Below, in pieces: positions 15,535 through 24,270 of a stretch of 64,000 bases of DNA. Source of the DNA: Kribbella antiqua (GTDB taxonomy: Bacteria; Actinomycetota; Actinomycetes; Propionibacteriales; Kribbellaceae); NCBI RefSeq assembly GCF_004345665.1, contig NZ_SLWR01000015.1, positions 62,001-126,000 on the forward strand, written 5' to 3'. Each line of letters opens with the position of its first letter. Within the stretch, counting starts at the first letter, position 1. Below the pieces are notes generated by a model that saw only the letters and a program-made list of their open reading frames with translations, was not told the origin of the DNA and made no database searches. The position numbers and the translations under genes are program-made.

Positions 15535-17661
15535 TCAGCTGGTCGTGCTGGTGGTGAGGTCGTAGACGGTGGTGTTGCCGACGGTGGTCGCCTTGAAGTT
15601 CTCCTGGACCCAGGTGGCGATCTCGCTCGAGGTGCCGCTGCGCCCCATGCCGCCGAACCCGCCGCCGCTACCGATGAAGTAGTGGATCTTGCCCTGGGCA
15701 ACCAGTTCCTTGAACTCGGCCAGGGTCGGCGCCGGGTCGGTGCCGTTGAAGCCGCCGATCGCCATGATCGGTTCGCCGGAGGCGATCTGCAGTGGTGCGG
15801 CACCGTTCGCGGTGACCGCGGCGGCCGCCCAGGTGTAGCCCTTGGCGCCCTGTTGCAGCAGCGTGATCAGCTCACTCGAAACCCCGCTGATGCCGCCACC
15901 ACCGAGGAACCCGCCGATCCCGCCACCCTGACCGTTCGTCCGCCCGGTCCCGGTCGTCCCATCGCCGGTCGTTCCATTGGTTCCAGTGCCAGTTCCGGTC
16001 CCAGTGCCGGTTCCAGGACCAGTGCCGGTTCCAGTTCCGGTCCCGTTCGCGCCAGGCATCCCCGTCGTACCGCCAGGAGGCGTGCCCATCCGGCCCATAC
16101 CGCCGCCGCCAGGTCCGCCACCCATCCCGCCGGCGCCCGAAGGTCCAGCGGACGGGAGCGCACCAGCATGCGCGGAGTTGATCGTCGCCACCGAGTACGC
16201 CGCCGGTCCGGTCAGCGCACTCACCGCGAGCAGCACGCCGGCGAACACCTCGGCCCGCCGAGCCGCTGTCTTGTGCAGCTTCAGTTCCGGCAGCATCATC
16301 ACCGCACCGAAGCCAAGTACGCCGGTCAGCAGCACGACCCACCGCAGCCACGGGTGCCAGGACGGCGTCTCGTTCAGCAGCGCGAAGCTCCAGCCCGCCG
16401 TCAGCAGAACACCGCCGGCAAGCGTTGCGCGCGGCAACCACTCCGAACGGCGCCGCCACAGGATCGACATCGCGCCACCGATCAGCGCCGCGATCGCGGG
16501 CGCCAGGGCGATCATGTAGTAGCTGTGGATGATGCCCTGCATGTAGCTGAAGGTCAGCCCGGTGACGCCGAGCCAGCCACCCCACAGTACGGCGAACGCC
16601 CGCGTCTTGTTGGTCCGCGGAGCCTTGCCAGCAGCAACAATCAGCACGATCGTCGCGATCAGTGCGGCCGGCAACAACCACGCGATCTGCGAAGCGAACT
16701 CACCGCTGAACAGCCGCTGCAGACCGGTCGCCCCACCCCAGCCGGGGTTGTTGCCACCGCCACCACCGCCGCCGACCGACCCGGTCTCGTTGCCGTTCAG
16801 CCGGCCAAGACCGTTGTAGCCGAGCGTCAGCTCGAGAATGCTGTTGTTCTGCGAACCACCAATGTACGGGCGTGCTGACGCCGGCAGCAGCTCCACGATC
16901 GCGACCCACCATCCGGCGCTCACGATCAGCGAAACCAACGCCAGCACACTGTGCAGCAGACGCTTCCCCAACGCAGGCTTGCCGGCGATCAGGTACGCCA
17001 GCCCGAAGGCCGGCAGGATCAGGAACGCCTGCAGCATCTTCGTCAGGAATCCAAACCCGACCAACGCCCCGGCCAACATCATCCACCGCGCCGCGTGCTT
17101 CGACGAGTCGATCGCCCGGGTCACCGCCCAAGCCCCGGCCGTGAGCAGCAGGATGAGCAGCGCGTCCGGGTTGTTGAACCGGAACATCAGTACGGCGACC
17201 GGCGTCAGCGCCAGCACAGCACCCGTGAGCAGGCCCGCATTCGCGGAGAACCACCGGCGTACCGAGACGTAGATGAAGCCAACACTCGCGACGCCCATCA
17301 GCGCCTCGGGAACCAGCATGCTCCAGGTGTTGAACCCGAAGAGCCGGCCGGACAGGCCCATCACCCACAACGAGGCGGGCGTCTTGTCCACGGTGATGAA
17401 ACTCGACGCGTCGAACGACCCGAAGAACCAGGCCTTCCAGCTGGTCGAGCCCGCCTGGACAGCGGCCGCGTAGTACTCGTTCGCATAGCCGTTCTTGGAC
17501 AGGCCCCACAGGTACGCGATCGCGGTCAGCACCAGCAGACCGCCGTACAGGGCCTTGTCCCGTCCGATGGTCAACGAGGTGCTGAGTGCCCGTGATCCGG
17601 CCCGGCGGGAGGACGATGCCTCGACGGGATCCGCCTCCACCGGATTGCTCAGCGTGGCCAT
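15535..17661 (-). CDS. GT39-type polyprenyl-phosphate sugar glycosyltransferase, YkcB-like
   Basis: A 708-residue integral membrane glycosyltransferase of the ArnT/PMT superfamily, close in pattern to Bacillus YkcB. The N-terminal loop carries NEYYAAAVQAG...SWKAWFFGSFDASSFITVDKTPASLWV (residues 60-105), where the acidic catalytic residue is expected. About eleven helices follow. Residues about 500-590 are a Gly/Thr low-complexity linker (GTGTGTG repeats, short-period in the DNA too), and a soluble extracellular domain ends the protein. Such enzymes take a sugar from polyprenyl phosphate and add it to an envelope acceptor. The preceding YkcC-like gene, one base away, would make the donor. Confidence 0.8.
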   Translation of the reverse strand: MATLSNPVEADPVEASSSRRAGSRALSTSLTIGRDKALYGGLLVLTAIAYLWGLSKNGYANEYYAAAVQAGSTSWKAWFFGSFDASSFITVDKTPASLWVMGLSGRLFGFNTWSMLVPEALMGVASVGFIYVSVRRWFSANAGLLTGAVLALTPVAVLMFRFNNPDALLILLLTAGAWAVTRAIDSSKHAARWMMLAGALVGFGFLTKMLQAFLILPAFGLAYLIAGKPALGKRLLHSVLALVSLIVSAGWWVAIVELLPASARPYIGGSQNNSILELTLGYNGLGRLNGNETGSVGGGGGGGNNPGWGGATGLQRLFSGEFASQIAWLLPAALIATIVLIVAAGKAPRTNKTRAFAVLWGGWLGVTGLTFSYMQGIIHSYYMIALAPAIAALIGGAMSILWRRRSEWLPRATLAGGVLLTAGWSFALLNETPSWHPWLRWVVLLTGVLGFGAVMMLPELKLHKTAARRAEVFAGVLLAVSALTGPAAYSVATINSAHAGALPSAGPSGAGGMGGGPGGGGMGRMGTPPGGTTGMPGANGTGTGTGTGPGTGTGTGTGTGTNGTTGDGTTGTGRTNGQGGGIGGFLGGGGISGVSSELITLLQQGAKGYTWAAAAVTANGAAPLQIASGEPIMAIGGFNGTDPAPTLAEFKELVAQGKIHYFIGSGGGFGGMGRSGTSSEIATWVQENFKATTVGNTTVYDLTTSTTS

Positions 17662-17662
17662 A

Positions 17663-18895
17663 TCAGTTGCTCCTCGAGTGCTCGAGAACCGCTGGGGGTT
17701 CGAGGGTGGGAATGGTGGGCTTGTCGTCGTCGAACACCCACGCCTGGAAGAAGCTGAACCGGACCACGGTCGCGGCCAGGTTCGCGATGGTCAGCACGGT
17801 GATCTCCACCGCCTGATGCGGCGACGAGGTTGCCGTGTGCAACAGCCACAGCGAGGACGCGGTCAGGCTCCAGCCGATGCCGAAAGTGACCAGCCCGCGC
17901 AGCTGATGCCGCCAGCGGTTCTCCACGCCCTGGACGCCGAAGGTGATCCGCCGGTTGAGGGCGGTGTTGCCGACCGCGGTGATCAGTAGCGAGAGCACGT
18001 TCGCCACCTGGGCCGGCATGCCCTGCCGCAGGACCAGATAGAGCAGCGCGTACGCCGTCGTACTCAGTACGCCGATCGCGCCGAACCGCAGCACCCGGGC
18101 GGCCAGCGCCGTCCGGGGGTCGAGGATTCGCGGCCGGCCGAAGGCCTGGCGGATCGGCTCGAGCGGGATGGCGCCGCGGCCGAGGTTCTTCATCAGCCGG
18201 GCGATGCCGCGCAGGTCCTCGTCGATCGTCTTGGCGATCTTGACCCGCGAGTCGAGGTCGTCGACCCAGTCGACCGGCACCTCGTGCACCCGCAGCCCGG
18301 CCTTCTCGGCCAGCACCAGCAGCTCGGTGTCGAAGAACCAGCTGTTGTCCTCGATCAGCGGCAGCAGCTGCCGGGCCACGTCGGCGCGGATCGCCTTGAA
18401 CCCGCACTGGGCGTCGGAGAAGTGCGCGCTCAAGGTTGCCCGCAGCAACAGGTTGTAGCCGCGCGAGATGAACTCCCGCTTCGGCCGCCGGACCACCCGC
18501 GACCCGTTGGACAACCGGGTGCCGATGGCAACGTCACTGTGGCCGGCGAACAGCGGCGCCACCAGCGGCAGCAACGCGTTCAGGTTGGTGGACAGGTCGA
18601 CGTCCATGTAGGCGAGCACGTCGGCGGTGCTCTCGGACCAGACCTTCTTCAGTGCGCGGCCGCGGCCGGACTGCTCGAGCCGGACGATCCGGACCCCGGG
18701 CAGCTCGGCCGACAGCAGCGCGCCGATCTCATAGGTGGCATCGGTGCTTCCGTTGTCGGCGATGCAGACCTCGGCCGGGAACGGGAAGGCGGTGTCGAGG
18801 AACTCACGCAGCCGCCGAATGTTCGGTCCGAGGTCGTTTTCCTCGTTCTTGACGGGTACGACGATCTCGACCCGAGGGTGACCTGAAATCTGCAT
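17663..18895 (-). CDS. GT2 polyprenyl-phosphate glycosyltransferase fused to a GtrA domain
   Basis: A 410-residue fusion. Residues about 8-240 are a GT2 transferase like dolichyl-phosphate mannosyltransferase: EIVVPVKNEENDL at the start, IADNGSTDAT (45-54) for nucleotide binding, and the metal-binding D-V-D at 98-100 (YMDVDLST). Residues about 275-400 carry a four-helix GtrA domain, used to flip or hold lipid-linked sugars. The expected role is to load a sugar from a nucleotide donor onto polyprenyl phosphate for the downstream GT39 enzyme. GAGGAG near its end serves as ribosome site for that gene. Confidence 0.85.
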   Translation of the reverse strand: MQISGHPRVEIVVPVKNEENDLGPNIRRLREFLDTAFPFPAEVCIADNGSTDATYEIGALLSAELPGVRIVRLEQSGRGRALKKVWSESTADVLAYMDVDLSTNLNALLPLVAPLFAGHSDVAIGTRLSNGSRVVRRPKREFISRGYNLLLRATLSAHFSDAQCGFKAIRADVARQLLPLIEDNSWFFDTELLVLAEKAGLRVHEVPVDWVDDLDSRVKIAKTIDEDLRGIARLMKNLGRGAIPLEPIRQAFGRPRILDPRTALAARVLRFGAIGVLSTTAYALLYLVLRQGMPAQVANVLSLLITAVGNTALNRRITFGVQGVENRWRHQLRGLVTFGIGWSLTASSLWLLHTATSSPHQAVEITVLTIANLAATVVRFSFFQAWVFDDDKPTIPTLEPPAVLEHSRSN

Positions 18896-18963
18896 GCCAC
18901 CGATGCTGTCGGGTCAACCTGAGTCATCCCCTGCGCACACCTGGCAGTTTCCTGGCAAACCGG

Positions 18964-19356
18964 TCAGCTGGTACGGCGCAACCAGACCAGACCCAGCACT
19001 GGCAACACCAGCGGAACGAAGCCGTAACCCTGACCGAAATGTGACCACACGGTCGCGTCCGGAAAGTCGTCCGGAGCGGCATAGCTGAAGGCACCGATAC
19101 CGACCACACCGATCAGCTCCACCACGATCGCGACGGCCGCGACCCGGCGGGAGATTTTCGTTGCCTTGGCCAAGGCAAAGGTCGCCGCACAATAGATGAC
19201 CGCGGCAACGGCCGACAGCACGTAGGCGATCGGGGCTTCGTCGAACTTGGTGGCGATCTGGACGCCGGCGCGTGATGTCGCGGCCAGTGCGAAAACGCCG
19301 TACACCAGGATGAGGATCCGGCCTGGCCCGTGCCTGGTCGCCTCGGGATCGGTCAT
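18964..19356 (-). CDS. Small four-helix membrane protein
   Basis: A 130-residue hydrophobic protein with about four helices (residues 13-30, 43-65, 72-92, 108-127) and an acidic loop (APDDFPDATVWSHFGQGYG). It starts one base after the stop of the next-upstream membrane gene (19358-19714), so the pair is one operon. I cannot name a family. Its stop is about 70 bases from the start of the GT2 gene, so it may read into the sugar-transfer cassette. Confidence 0.6.
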   Translation of the reverse strand: MTDPEATRHGPGRILILVYGVFALAATSRAGVQIATKFDEAPIAYVLSAVAAVIYCAATFALAKATKISRRVAAVAIVVELIGVVGIGAFSYAAPDDFPDATVWSHFGQGYGFVPLVLPVLGLVWLRRTS

Positions 19357-19357
19357 G

Positions 19358-19714
19358 TCAGGCGGTCCAGATTTCGTACATGCGCAGCTCGAGCACCGGG
19401 ATCACCAGGCAGGCGACCGCCAGCGCACCGGCACCCCAGCGGCTCTTTTCGGCGAGTGCCCACAGCACACCCAGCGGCAGGATCAGCAGCGAGCCGATCA
19501 AGTACCCGACGAAGAACGGGCCGGAGACATCCCGGCTGGTCTCGGCCAGCTGGGCGATGCCGATCACCACCTGCGTCAGCAATCCGGCTTCGACCATGGC
19601 GAGGATGCCAAGCAAGGTCCAGTTGATCCGCTGATCGCGTACGGCCAGCACAATGGCGAACACCATCGCGATCAGCGAGAGCGCGACCAGCGTCCAGGTG
19701 AGCGGTTCGAACAC
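19358..19714 (-). CDS. Small membrane protein, paired with the next gene
   Basis: A 118-residue protein with four predicted helices (about 5-25, 33-55, 68-88, 92-112). The short intervening loops contain DQRINWT and AETSRDVSG. It immediately precedes the gene at 18964-19356. The pair probably forms a membrane complex; no domain is recognised. It lies just downstream of purB but is separated from it by a hairpin. Confidence 0.6.
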   Translation of the reverse strand: MFEPLTWTLVALSLIAMVFAIVLAVRDQRINWTLLGILAMVEAGLLTQVVIGIAQLAETSRDVSGPFFVGYLIGSLLILPLGVLWALAEKSRWGAGALAVACLVIPVLELRMYEIWTA

Positions 19715-19739
19715 GCCCTAGAGAATGTCACCCCACCTC

Positions 19740-19774
19740 GGCCCCGCCTGCGACTGGGTCCAGCTCCCGGGGCC
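19740..19774 (-). terminator. purB terminator hairpin
   Basis: GGCCCCG / CGGGGCC stem with a 21-base loop, extended by outer CCTC/GAGG pairing, 8 bases after the purB stop on the minus strand. Weak loop geometry, so moderate support. Confidence 0.4.
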
Positions 19775-19781
19775 GCTGAGG

Positions 19782-21227
19782 TCAGAGGATGTCGCCTGGG
19801 GTGTAGGCGGCGGCCTCCGGGTAGCGCTTGGCGAGGTCGTCGATCTTGGCGACGACGGTTTCGACCTGGGCGACGGCCGCGCCGGTGAAGGACAGCGGCT
19901 CGCCGACGATGCCGACGATCTGCTCCTCAGTGAGGCCCAGCCGGCCGTCCTCGCCGAGGCGACGGAACAGGTCGTTCGCCGCCGATCCCTTGCGCAGGTC
20001 GAGCGCCATCGCGACCGCATGCTCCTTGATCACCTCGTGCGCGGTCTCCCGGCCGACGCCGTTCTTCACCGCGGCCATCAGCACCTTGGTCGTGGTCAGG
20101 AACGGCAGGTACCGCTCGAGCTCCCGGCTGACCACCGCCGGGTAGACCCCGAACTCGTCCAGCACGGTGAGGAACGTCTCGAACAACCCGTCCAGCGCGA
20201 AGAACGCGTCCGGCAGCGCGACCCGCCGTACGACGGAACAGAAGACGTCACCCTCGTTCCACTGATTGCCGGCCAGCTCACCCGCCATCGAGGCGTAGCC
20301 GCGCAGGATGACGGCGAGGCCGTTCACCCGCTCGCAGGACCGGGTGTTCATCTTGTGCGGCATCGCCGAGGACCCGACCTGGCCCTCCTTGAAGCCCTCT
20401 GTGACGAGCTCGTGCCCGGCCATCAGCCGGATCGTGGTCGCCAGACTGGACGGCGCCGCCGCCAGCTGGACCAGCGCCGACACCACGTCGTAGTCGAGCG
20501 AGCGCGGGTACACCTGGCCGACGCTGGTCAGCGTGTGGCCGAAGCCCAGGTGCTTGGCGATGTCGTCCTCGAGCTTCTCCAACTTCGCCGGGTCTCCCCC
20601 GAACAGGTCCAGCATGTCCTGCGACGTACCGACCGGGCCCTTGATGCCACGCAGCGGATACCGCTCGATCAGCTCTTCGATCCGGGCGATCGCGACCAGC
20701 AGCTCGTCCGCGGCCGAGGCGAACCGCTTGCCCAGCGTGGTCGCCTGCGCGGCGACGTTGTGCGAGCGGCCGGTCAGCACCAGCGCAGCGTGCTCGGCCG
20801 CCTTCTGCCCAAGCTGTACGGCGGTCGCCACGGCCCGGTCACGCACCAGCTCCAGGCCGGCCCGGATCTGCAGCTGCTCGACGTTCTCGGTCAGGTCCCG
20901 GCTGGTCATGCCCTTGTGGATGTGCTCGTGCCCGGCGAGGGCGCTGAACTCCTCGATCCGCGCCTTCACGTCGTGCCGGGTGACCCGCTCGCGGGCCGCG
21001 ATCGACTCCAGGTCGACCTGGTCGATCACCCGCTCGTAGTCCTCGATCACCCCGTCCGGTACGTCGACCCCGAGCTCCTTCTGAGCCGTGAGAACCGCCA
21101 GCCAGAGCCGCCGCTCGAGCACGATCTTGTGCTCCGGCGACCACAGTTGCGCCATCGACAGACTGGCGTAACGGGAGGCGAGAACGTTGGGAATCCGGGG
21201 CTTGTTCGAGCTGGGCACGTACCCCAT
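19782..21227 (-). CDS. purB: Adenylosuccinate lyase
   Basis: A 481-residue member of the fumarase/aspartase superfamily that cleaves SAICAR to AICAR and adenylosuccinate to AMP. The superfamily signature is GSSAMPHKMNTRSCER (about 288-303), with the mobile loop serine. HKGMTSRDLTEN and TGRSHNVAAQATTLGKR contribute active-site histidines. Length fits the longer actinobacterial/eukaryote-like PurB form. It is a single-gene unit among other same-strand pur genes. Confidence 0.97.
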   Translation of the reverse strand: MGYVPSSNKPRIPNVLASRYASLSMAQLWSPEHKIVLERRLWLAVLTAQKELGVDVPDGVIEDYERVIDQVDLESIAARERVTRHDVKARIEEFSALAGHEHIHKGMTSRDLTENVEQLQIRAGLELVRDRAVATAVQLGQKAAEHAALVLTGRSHNVAAQATTLGKRFASAADELLVAIARIEELIERYPLRGIKGPVGTSQDMLDLFGGDPAKLEKLEDDIAKHLGFGHTLTSVGQVYPRSLDYDVVSALVQLAAAPSSLATTIRLMAGHELVTEGFKEGQVGSSAMPHKMNTRSCERVNGLAVILRGYASMAGELAGNQWNEGDVFCSVVRRVALPDAFFALDGLFETFLTVLDEFGVYPAVVSRELERYLPFLTTTKVLMAAVKNGVGRETAHEVIKEHAVAMALDLRKGSAANDLFRRLGEDGRLGLTEEQIVGIVGEPLSFTGAAVAQVETVVAKIDDLAKRYPEAAAYTPGDIL

Positions 21228-21239
21228 TCTCCCAGAGGC

Positions 21240-21604
21240 TCACCGCGTGATCGTGAGCGGTGCGCAGATCTGGACGGCGGCGTTCGCCGTACAGAGCCGG
21301 TACACGCCTTCCTGCACGGTCTCCGGCAGCACGAGGCGATCCGGCCCGGCGTCTTCGATCCCGAGGTCGTCCCAGCCCAAGCCTTCGTCGCCGGGCGTGA
21401 ACCACGTCGGTACGCCCGGCCCGGCGCCGCGGTTGGAGATCAGGTAGTTGAGGACCTTCCCAGGTCCTTTTCCAGCTGATAGGCGATGCCCCGAGGTGTC
21501 GCGCCGGAGAAGGTCACCGTGAGCGGCTCGTTGGGACGGGCGGCAGCGGGCGCAACAGCCATCTCGACCGGGGCCGGCGGCTGAGTGACGGGTTCGCTCT
21601 CGCG
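21240..21604 (-). pseudogene. Remnant of an exported protein gene once downstream of an ECF sigma gene
   Basis: Minus-strand reading gives a proline-rich piece ending in a beta-strand-like RGIAYQLEKDLG segment. After an apparent one-base deletion near 21458-21463 (GGAAGGTC where GGAAAGGTC would keep frame), a second frame continues with KVLNYLISNRGAGPGVP and ends in EGVYRLCTANAAVQICAP. That final YRLCTAN...CAP pattern is one I recall from actinobacterial extracytoplasmic proteins encoded next to sigma factors. No start codon or export signal remains, because the 5' half has been lost where it joins the sigma remnant. Confidence 0.6.
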
Positions 21605-22014
21605 ATCCCGAGGGTGTCTGCGACCTCCGCGACACTCAGATCACAGACGTAGTGGAGGACGACGGTCTGGCGCGTCGGCAGCGGCAGCTCGGCCAGGGCC
21701 TGCTGCAGGTCACCCGCATACGCATCTGCCGGGTCTGGCACGTGCTCACGCGGCAGCCGGTGGAACAACCGGGTCAAGCGGCTGGTGTTGCGGTGCCGGT
21801 TGGCAGCCAGTCGTACGGCGACCAGTCGCACTCAGGCCTCCGGCGCGTCGTACCGCGAGACCTTCGCCCAGCGCGGCACCAGCCGGACGAACGCCTCCTG
21901 CACGATGTCCTCGGCCTCGGCGCGCGAGCCGGTCAGCAACGAGATCACTCCGACCAGCCGCGGCTGCTGCGCGGAGTAGAACTCCCGCAGCCCTTCGACC
22001 TCCGCCGTCCTCAT
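21590..22014 (-). pseudogene. Degenerate ECF sigma factor gene
   Basis: The first 60 codons encode sigma region 2 (FYSAQQPRLVGVISLLTGSRAEAEDIVQEAFVRLV). A TGA at 21832-21834 then sits where the family has tryptophan (Y-D-A-P-E-A-W-V-R). The same frame continues directly with VRLVAVRLAANRHR and a region 4 (LPLPTRQTVVLHYVCDLSVAEVADTLGIAR). That breaks off before the second recognition helix, fusing to unrelated sequence near 21600. A nonsense change plus an internal deletion make it non-functional. Recoding of TGA is unlikely, since UGA is an ordinary stop in actinobacteria. Confidence 0.75.
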
Positions 22015-22030
22015 ACCCGCCTACACCCCC

Positions 22031-22048
22031 GAACCGGTCGCCCGGTTC
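22031..22048 (-). terminator. purD terminator hairpin
   Basis: GAACCGG / CCGGTTC 7-bp stem with a tetraloop, 15 bases after the purD stop. It also separates purD from the sigma pseudogene. Confidence 0.5.
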
Positions 22049-22062
22049 CGCTGAAGCGCCGG

Positions 22063-23340
22063 TCAGAGGGTGATTTCGCCCCGGGCAGCCTTCAACGCGA
22101 TGTCGGTGCGGTGCTGGGAGCCCTTGATCCGGATCTGGCCGACGGCGGCGTACGCGCGTTGCCGTGCCTCGTCGAGGTCCTTGCCAGTGGCGCTGACCGC
22201 GAGCACTCGGCCTCCTGCCGTGACCAGGTCGTCGCCGTCGAGCGCCGTACCGGCGTGGAAGACGCGGACGTCGTTCACCTCGGCCTGCTCGATGCCGGCG
22301 ATCACGTCACCCTTGCGGGGGCTGGCCGGGTACTTCTTGGCCGCGACGACGACTGCCACCGAGGCGGCGCTCTTCCAGCTCAGTGGCTCGTGGTCGGCCA
22401 GCTTGCCGGTCGCGGCGGCGTACAGGAGTCCACCGAGCGGAGTCTTCAGGAGCGGCAGCAGGGCCTGCGTCTCCGGGTCGCCGAACCGGCAGTTGAACTC
22501 GATCACGCGGACGCCACGCGAGGTCAGCGCGAGACCCGCGTACAGCAGCCCGCTGAACGGCGTACCGCGGTGGCGCAGCTCGTCGATGGTCGGCTGGAGC
22601 ACCTTCTCGGTGATCTCCTCGACCAGTTTTTCCGGTGCCCAAGGCAACGGTGTGTACGCGCCCATGCCGCCGGTGTTCGGCCCTTCGTCGTTGTCCGCAA
22701 GGCGTTTGAAGTCCTGCGCCGGCTGCATCGGCAGCACCGTCGTACCGTCGGTGATCGCGAACAGCGACACCTCCGGGCCGTCCAGGTACTCCTCGATCAG
22801 CACCTGCTCACACCCGGCCGCGTGCTCGAGCGCCTCGTCCCGATCCGAGGTGACGACGACACCCTTGCCCGCGGCGAGCGCGTCGTCCTTCACCACGTAC
22901 GGCGGCCCGAACGCGTCGATAGCCTCTGCCGCCTGCTCGGGCGTCGTACACACGTAGGCCCGGCCGGTCGGCACGCTCGCGGTCGCCATCACGTCCTTGG
23001 CGAACGCCTTCGAGCCCTCGATCTGGGCCGCGTCCTTGGACGGGCCGAAGACGGCGATCCCGGCCTCGCGCAGCGGATCGGCCAGCCCGGCCACCAGCGG
23101 CGCCTCCGGCCCGACGACGACCAGATCGGCCCCGAACTCGACGGCCAGCGCGACGACCGCGTCGTGGTCGGCGATGTCCACCGACCGGCAAACGATCGTT
23201 TGACCATCATGCGCGGGCCGCATTACGGCGATACCGGGGTTCCCCGGCGCCGCAACGATCTCCTCGACCTCAGGATCCTGAGCCAGCGCCCAGACCAGTG
23301 CGTGCTCGCGGCCGCCAGAGCCGATCACCAAAACCTTCAC
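22063..23340 (-). CDS. purD: Phosphoribosylamine-glycine ligase
   Basis: A 425-residue GAR synthetase, second step of IMP synthesis, joining glycine to phosphoribosylamine with ATP. The N-terminal KVLVIGSGGREHALVWAL, the ATP-grasp core (PPYVVKDDALAAGKGVVV, and EEYLDGPEVSLFAITDG), and the NTGGMGAYTPLPW and EFNCRFGDPETQ blocks are all present and in order. It starts about 85 bases from the divergent SMP-30 gene. Another stand-alone minus-strand pur gene. Confidence 0.97.
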   Translation of the reverse strand: MKVLVIGSGGREHALVWALAQDPEVEEIVAAPGNPGIAVMRPAHDGQTIVCRSVDIADHDAVVALAVEFGADLVVVGPEAPLVAGLADPLREAGIAVFGPSKDAAQIEGSKAFAKDVMATASVPTGRAYVCTTPEQAAEAIDAFGPPYVVKDDALAAGKGVVVTSDRDEALEHAAGCEQVLIEEYLDGPEVSLFAITDGTTVLPMQPAQDFKRLADNDEGPNTGGMGAYTPLPWAPEKLVEEITEKVLQPTIDELRHRGTPFSGLLYAGLALTSRGVRVIEFNCRFGDPETQALLPLLKTPLGGLLYAAATGKLADHEPLSWKSAASVAVVVAAKKYPASPRKGDVIAGIEQAEVNDVRVFHAGTALDGDDLVTAGGRVLAVSATGKDLDEARQRAYAAVGQIRIKGSQHRTDIALKAARGEITL

Positions 23341-23424
23341 GGGCCATCAGCCTAGTGCACGAATCGTGCTGTCGATCCGGGCGGATGCTGTTCGTGTAGG
23401 GGGTGAGAGGAAAGGAGTCTGCTG

Positions 23425-24270
23425 ATGACTGAGATTCTGCTCGAAGGACTCGTGATCGGGGAGTCGGCGCGCTGGCATGACGGGCGGCTGTGGTGCTCGA
23501 ACTGGGGGGCGCAGGAGGTGCTGGCCGTGGATGCATCCGGCAAGCGCGAGGTGATGGCTCGCGTGTCGACCACTCTGCCGTTCTCGATCGACTGGCTGCC
23601 GTCAGGACAGTTGCTGGTGGTTTCGGGGCCGGAGGGGCTGCTGTTGCGCCAGGAGGGTTCTGGTGAGCTGGCCGAGTACGCCGACCTGTCGTCGTACGGC
23701 GGTCTGAACGAGATCGTGGTCGACGGTCGCGGCAACATCTACGTCAACGGCGGCTGCGACTTCCAGCCGGCTGAGGGCGAGCGGCCGGGGTTTGTGCTGC
23801 TGGTGACGCCCGATGGTTCAGTACGGCGGGTGGCCGACGAACTGGCCTTCCCGAACGGCATGGTGATCACGCCGGACAACAGGACCCTGATCGTCGCCGA
23901 GTCTTTCGCCTTCCAGCTAACGGCGTACGACATCGCCGATGACGGCACCCTGGCCAACCGACGGGTCTGGGCACCACACACCGGCGACGGCATGTGTATG
24001 GACGCCGACGGGGCGATCTGGACGCCAGGGTGGACTCCAGATGGCCGGTCCGCCTGCCTCCGCATGGCCGAGGGCGGCGAGATCCTCGACACCATCCCGC
24101 TTGAGCATGCAGGCTTCGCGTGCACCGTTGGCGACGGCACCCTCTACATGCTCACCGCCGACTGGCACATGGAGGAGCCCTTCGACGCCAACCTCGACCG
24201 CCTTCTGTCGAGTGCGACCGGCCGCATCCTCACTGCTCCTGCGCCGGCTCCGAAGGCCGGCCGGCCCTAG
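23425..24270 (+). CDS. SMP-30/gluconolactonase-family protein
   Basis: A 281-residue six-bladed beta-propeller hydrolase. Metal and catalytic residues of the family are seen: Glu13 in IGESARW, Asn in GGLNEIVVDGRGNIYV (about 93-107), Asn in LAFPNGMVITPDN (about 142) and Asp in the GDGMCMDADGAIW region. Family members hydrolyse sugar lactones or other cyclic esters in the cytosol. AGGAAAGGAG lies upstream of the ATG at 23425. Its 3' end overlaps the convergent secreted-protein gene by 4 bp. Exact substrate unknown. Confidence 0.85.
   Translation: MTEILLEGLVIGESARWHDGRLWCSNWGAQEVLAVDASGKREVMARVSTTLPFSIDWLPSGQLLVVSGPEGLLLRQEGSGELAEYADLSSYGGLNEIVVDGRGNIYVNGGCDFQPAEGERPGFVLLVTPDGSVRRVADELAFPNGMVITPDNRTLIVAESFAFQLTAYDIADDGTLANRRVWAPHTGDGMCMDADGAIWTPGWTPDGRSACLRMAEGGEILDTIPLEHAGFACTVGDGTLYMLTADWHMEEPFDANLDRLLSSATGRILTAPAPAPKAGRP

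Noticed and set aside
21832..21834. Recoded UGA (selenocysteine or readthrough) in the sigma gene
   Set aside because: The site corresponds to a tryptophan, no SECIS-like element was evident, and the rest of the gene carries further lesions.
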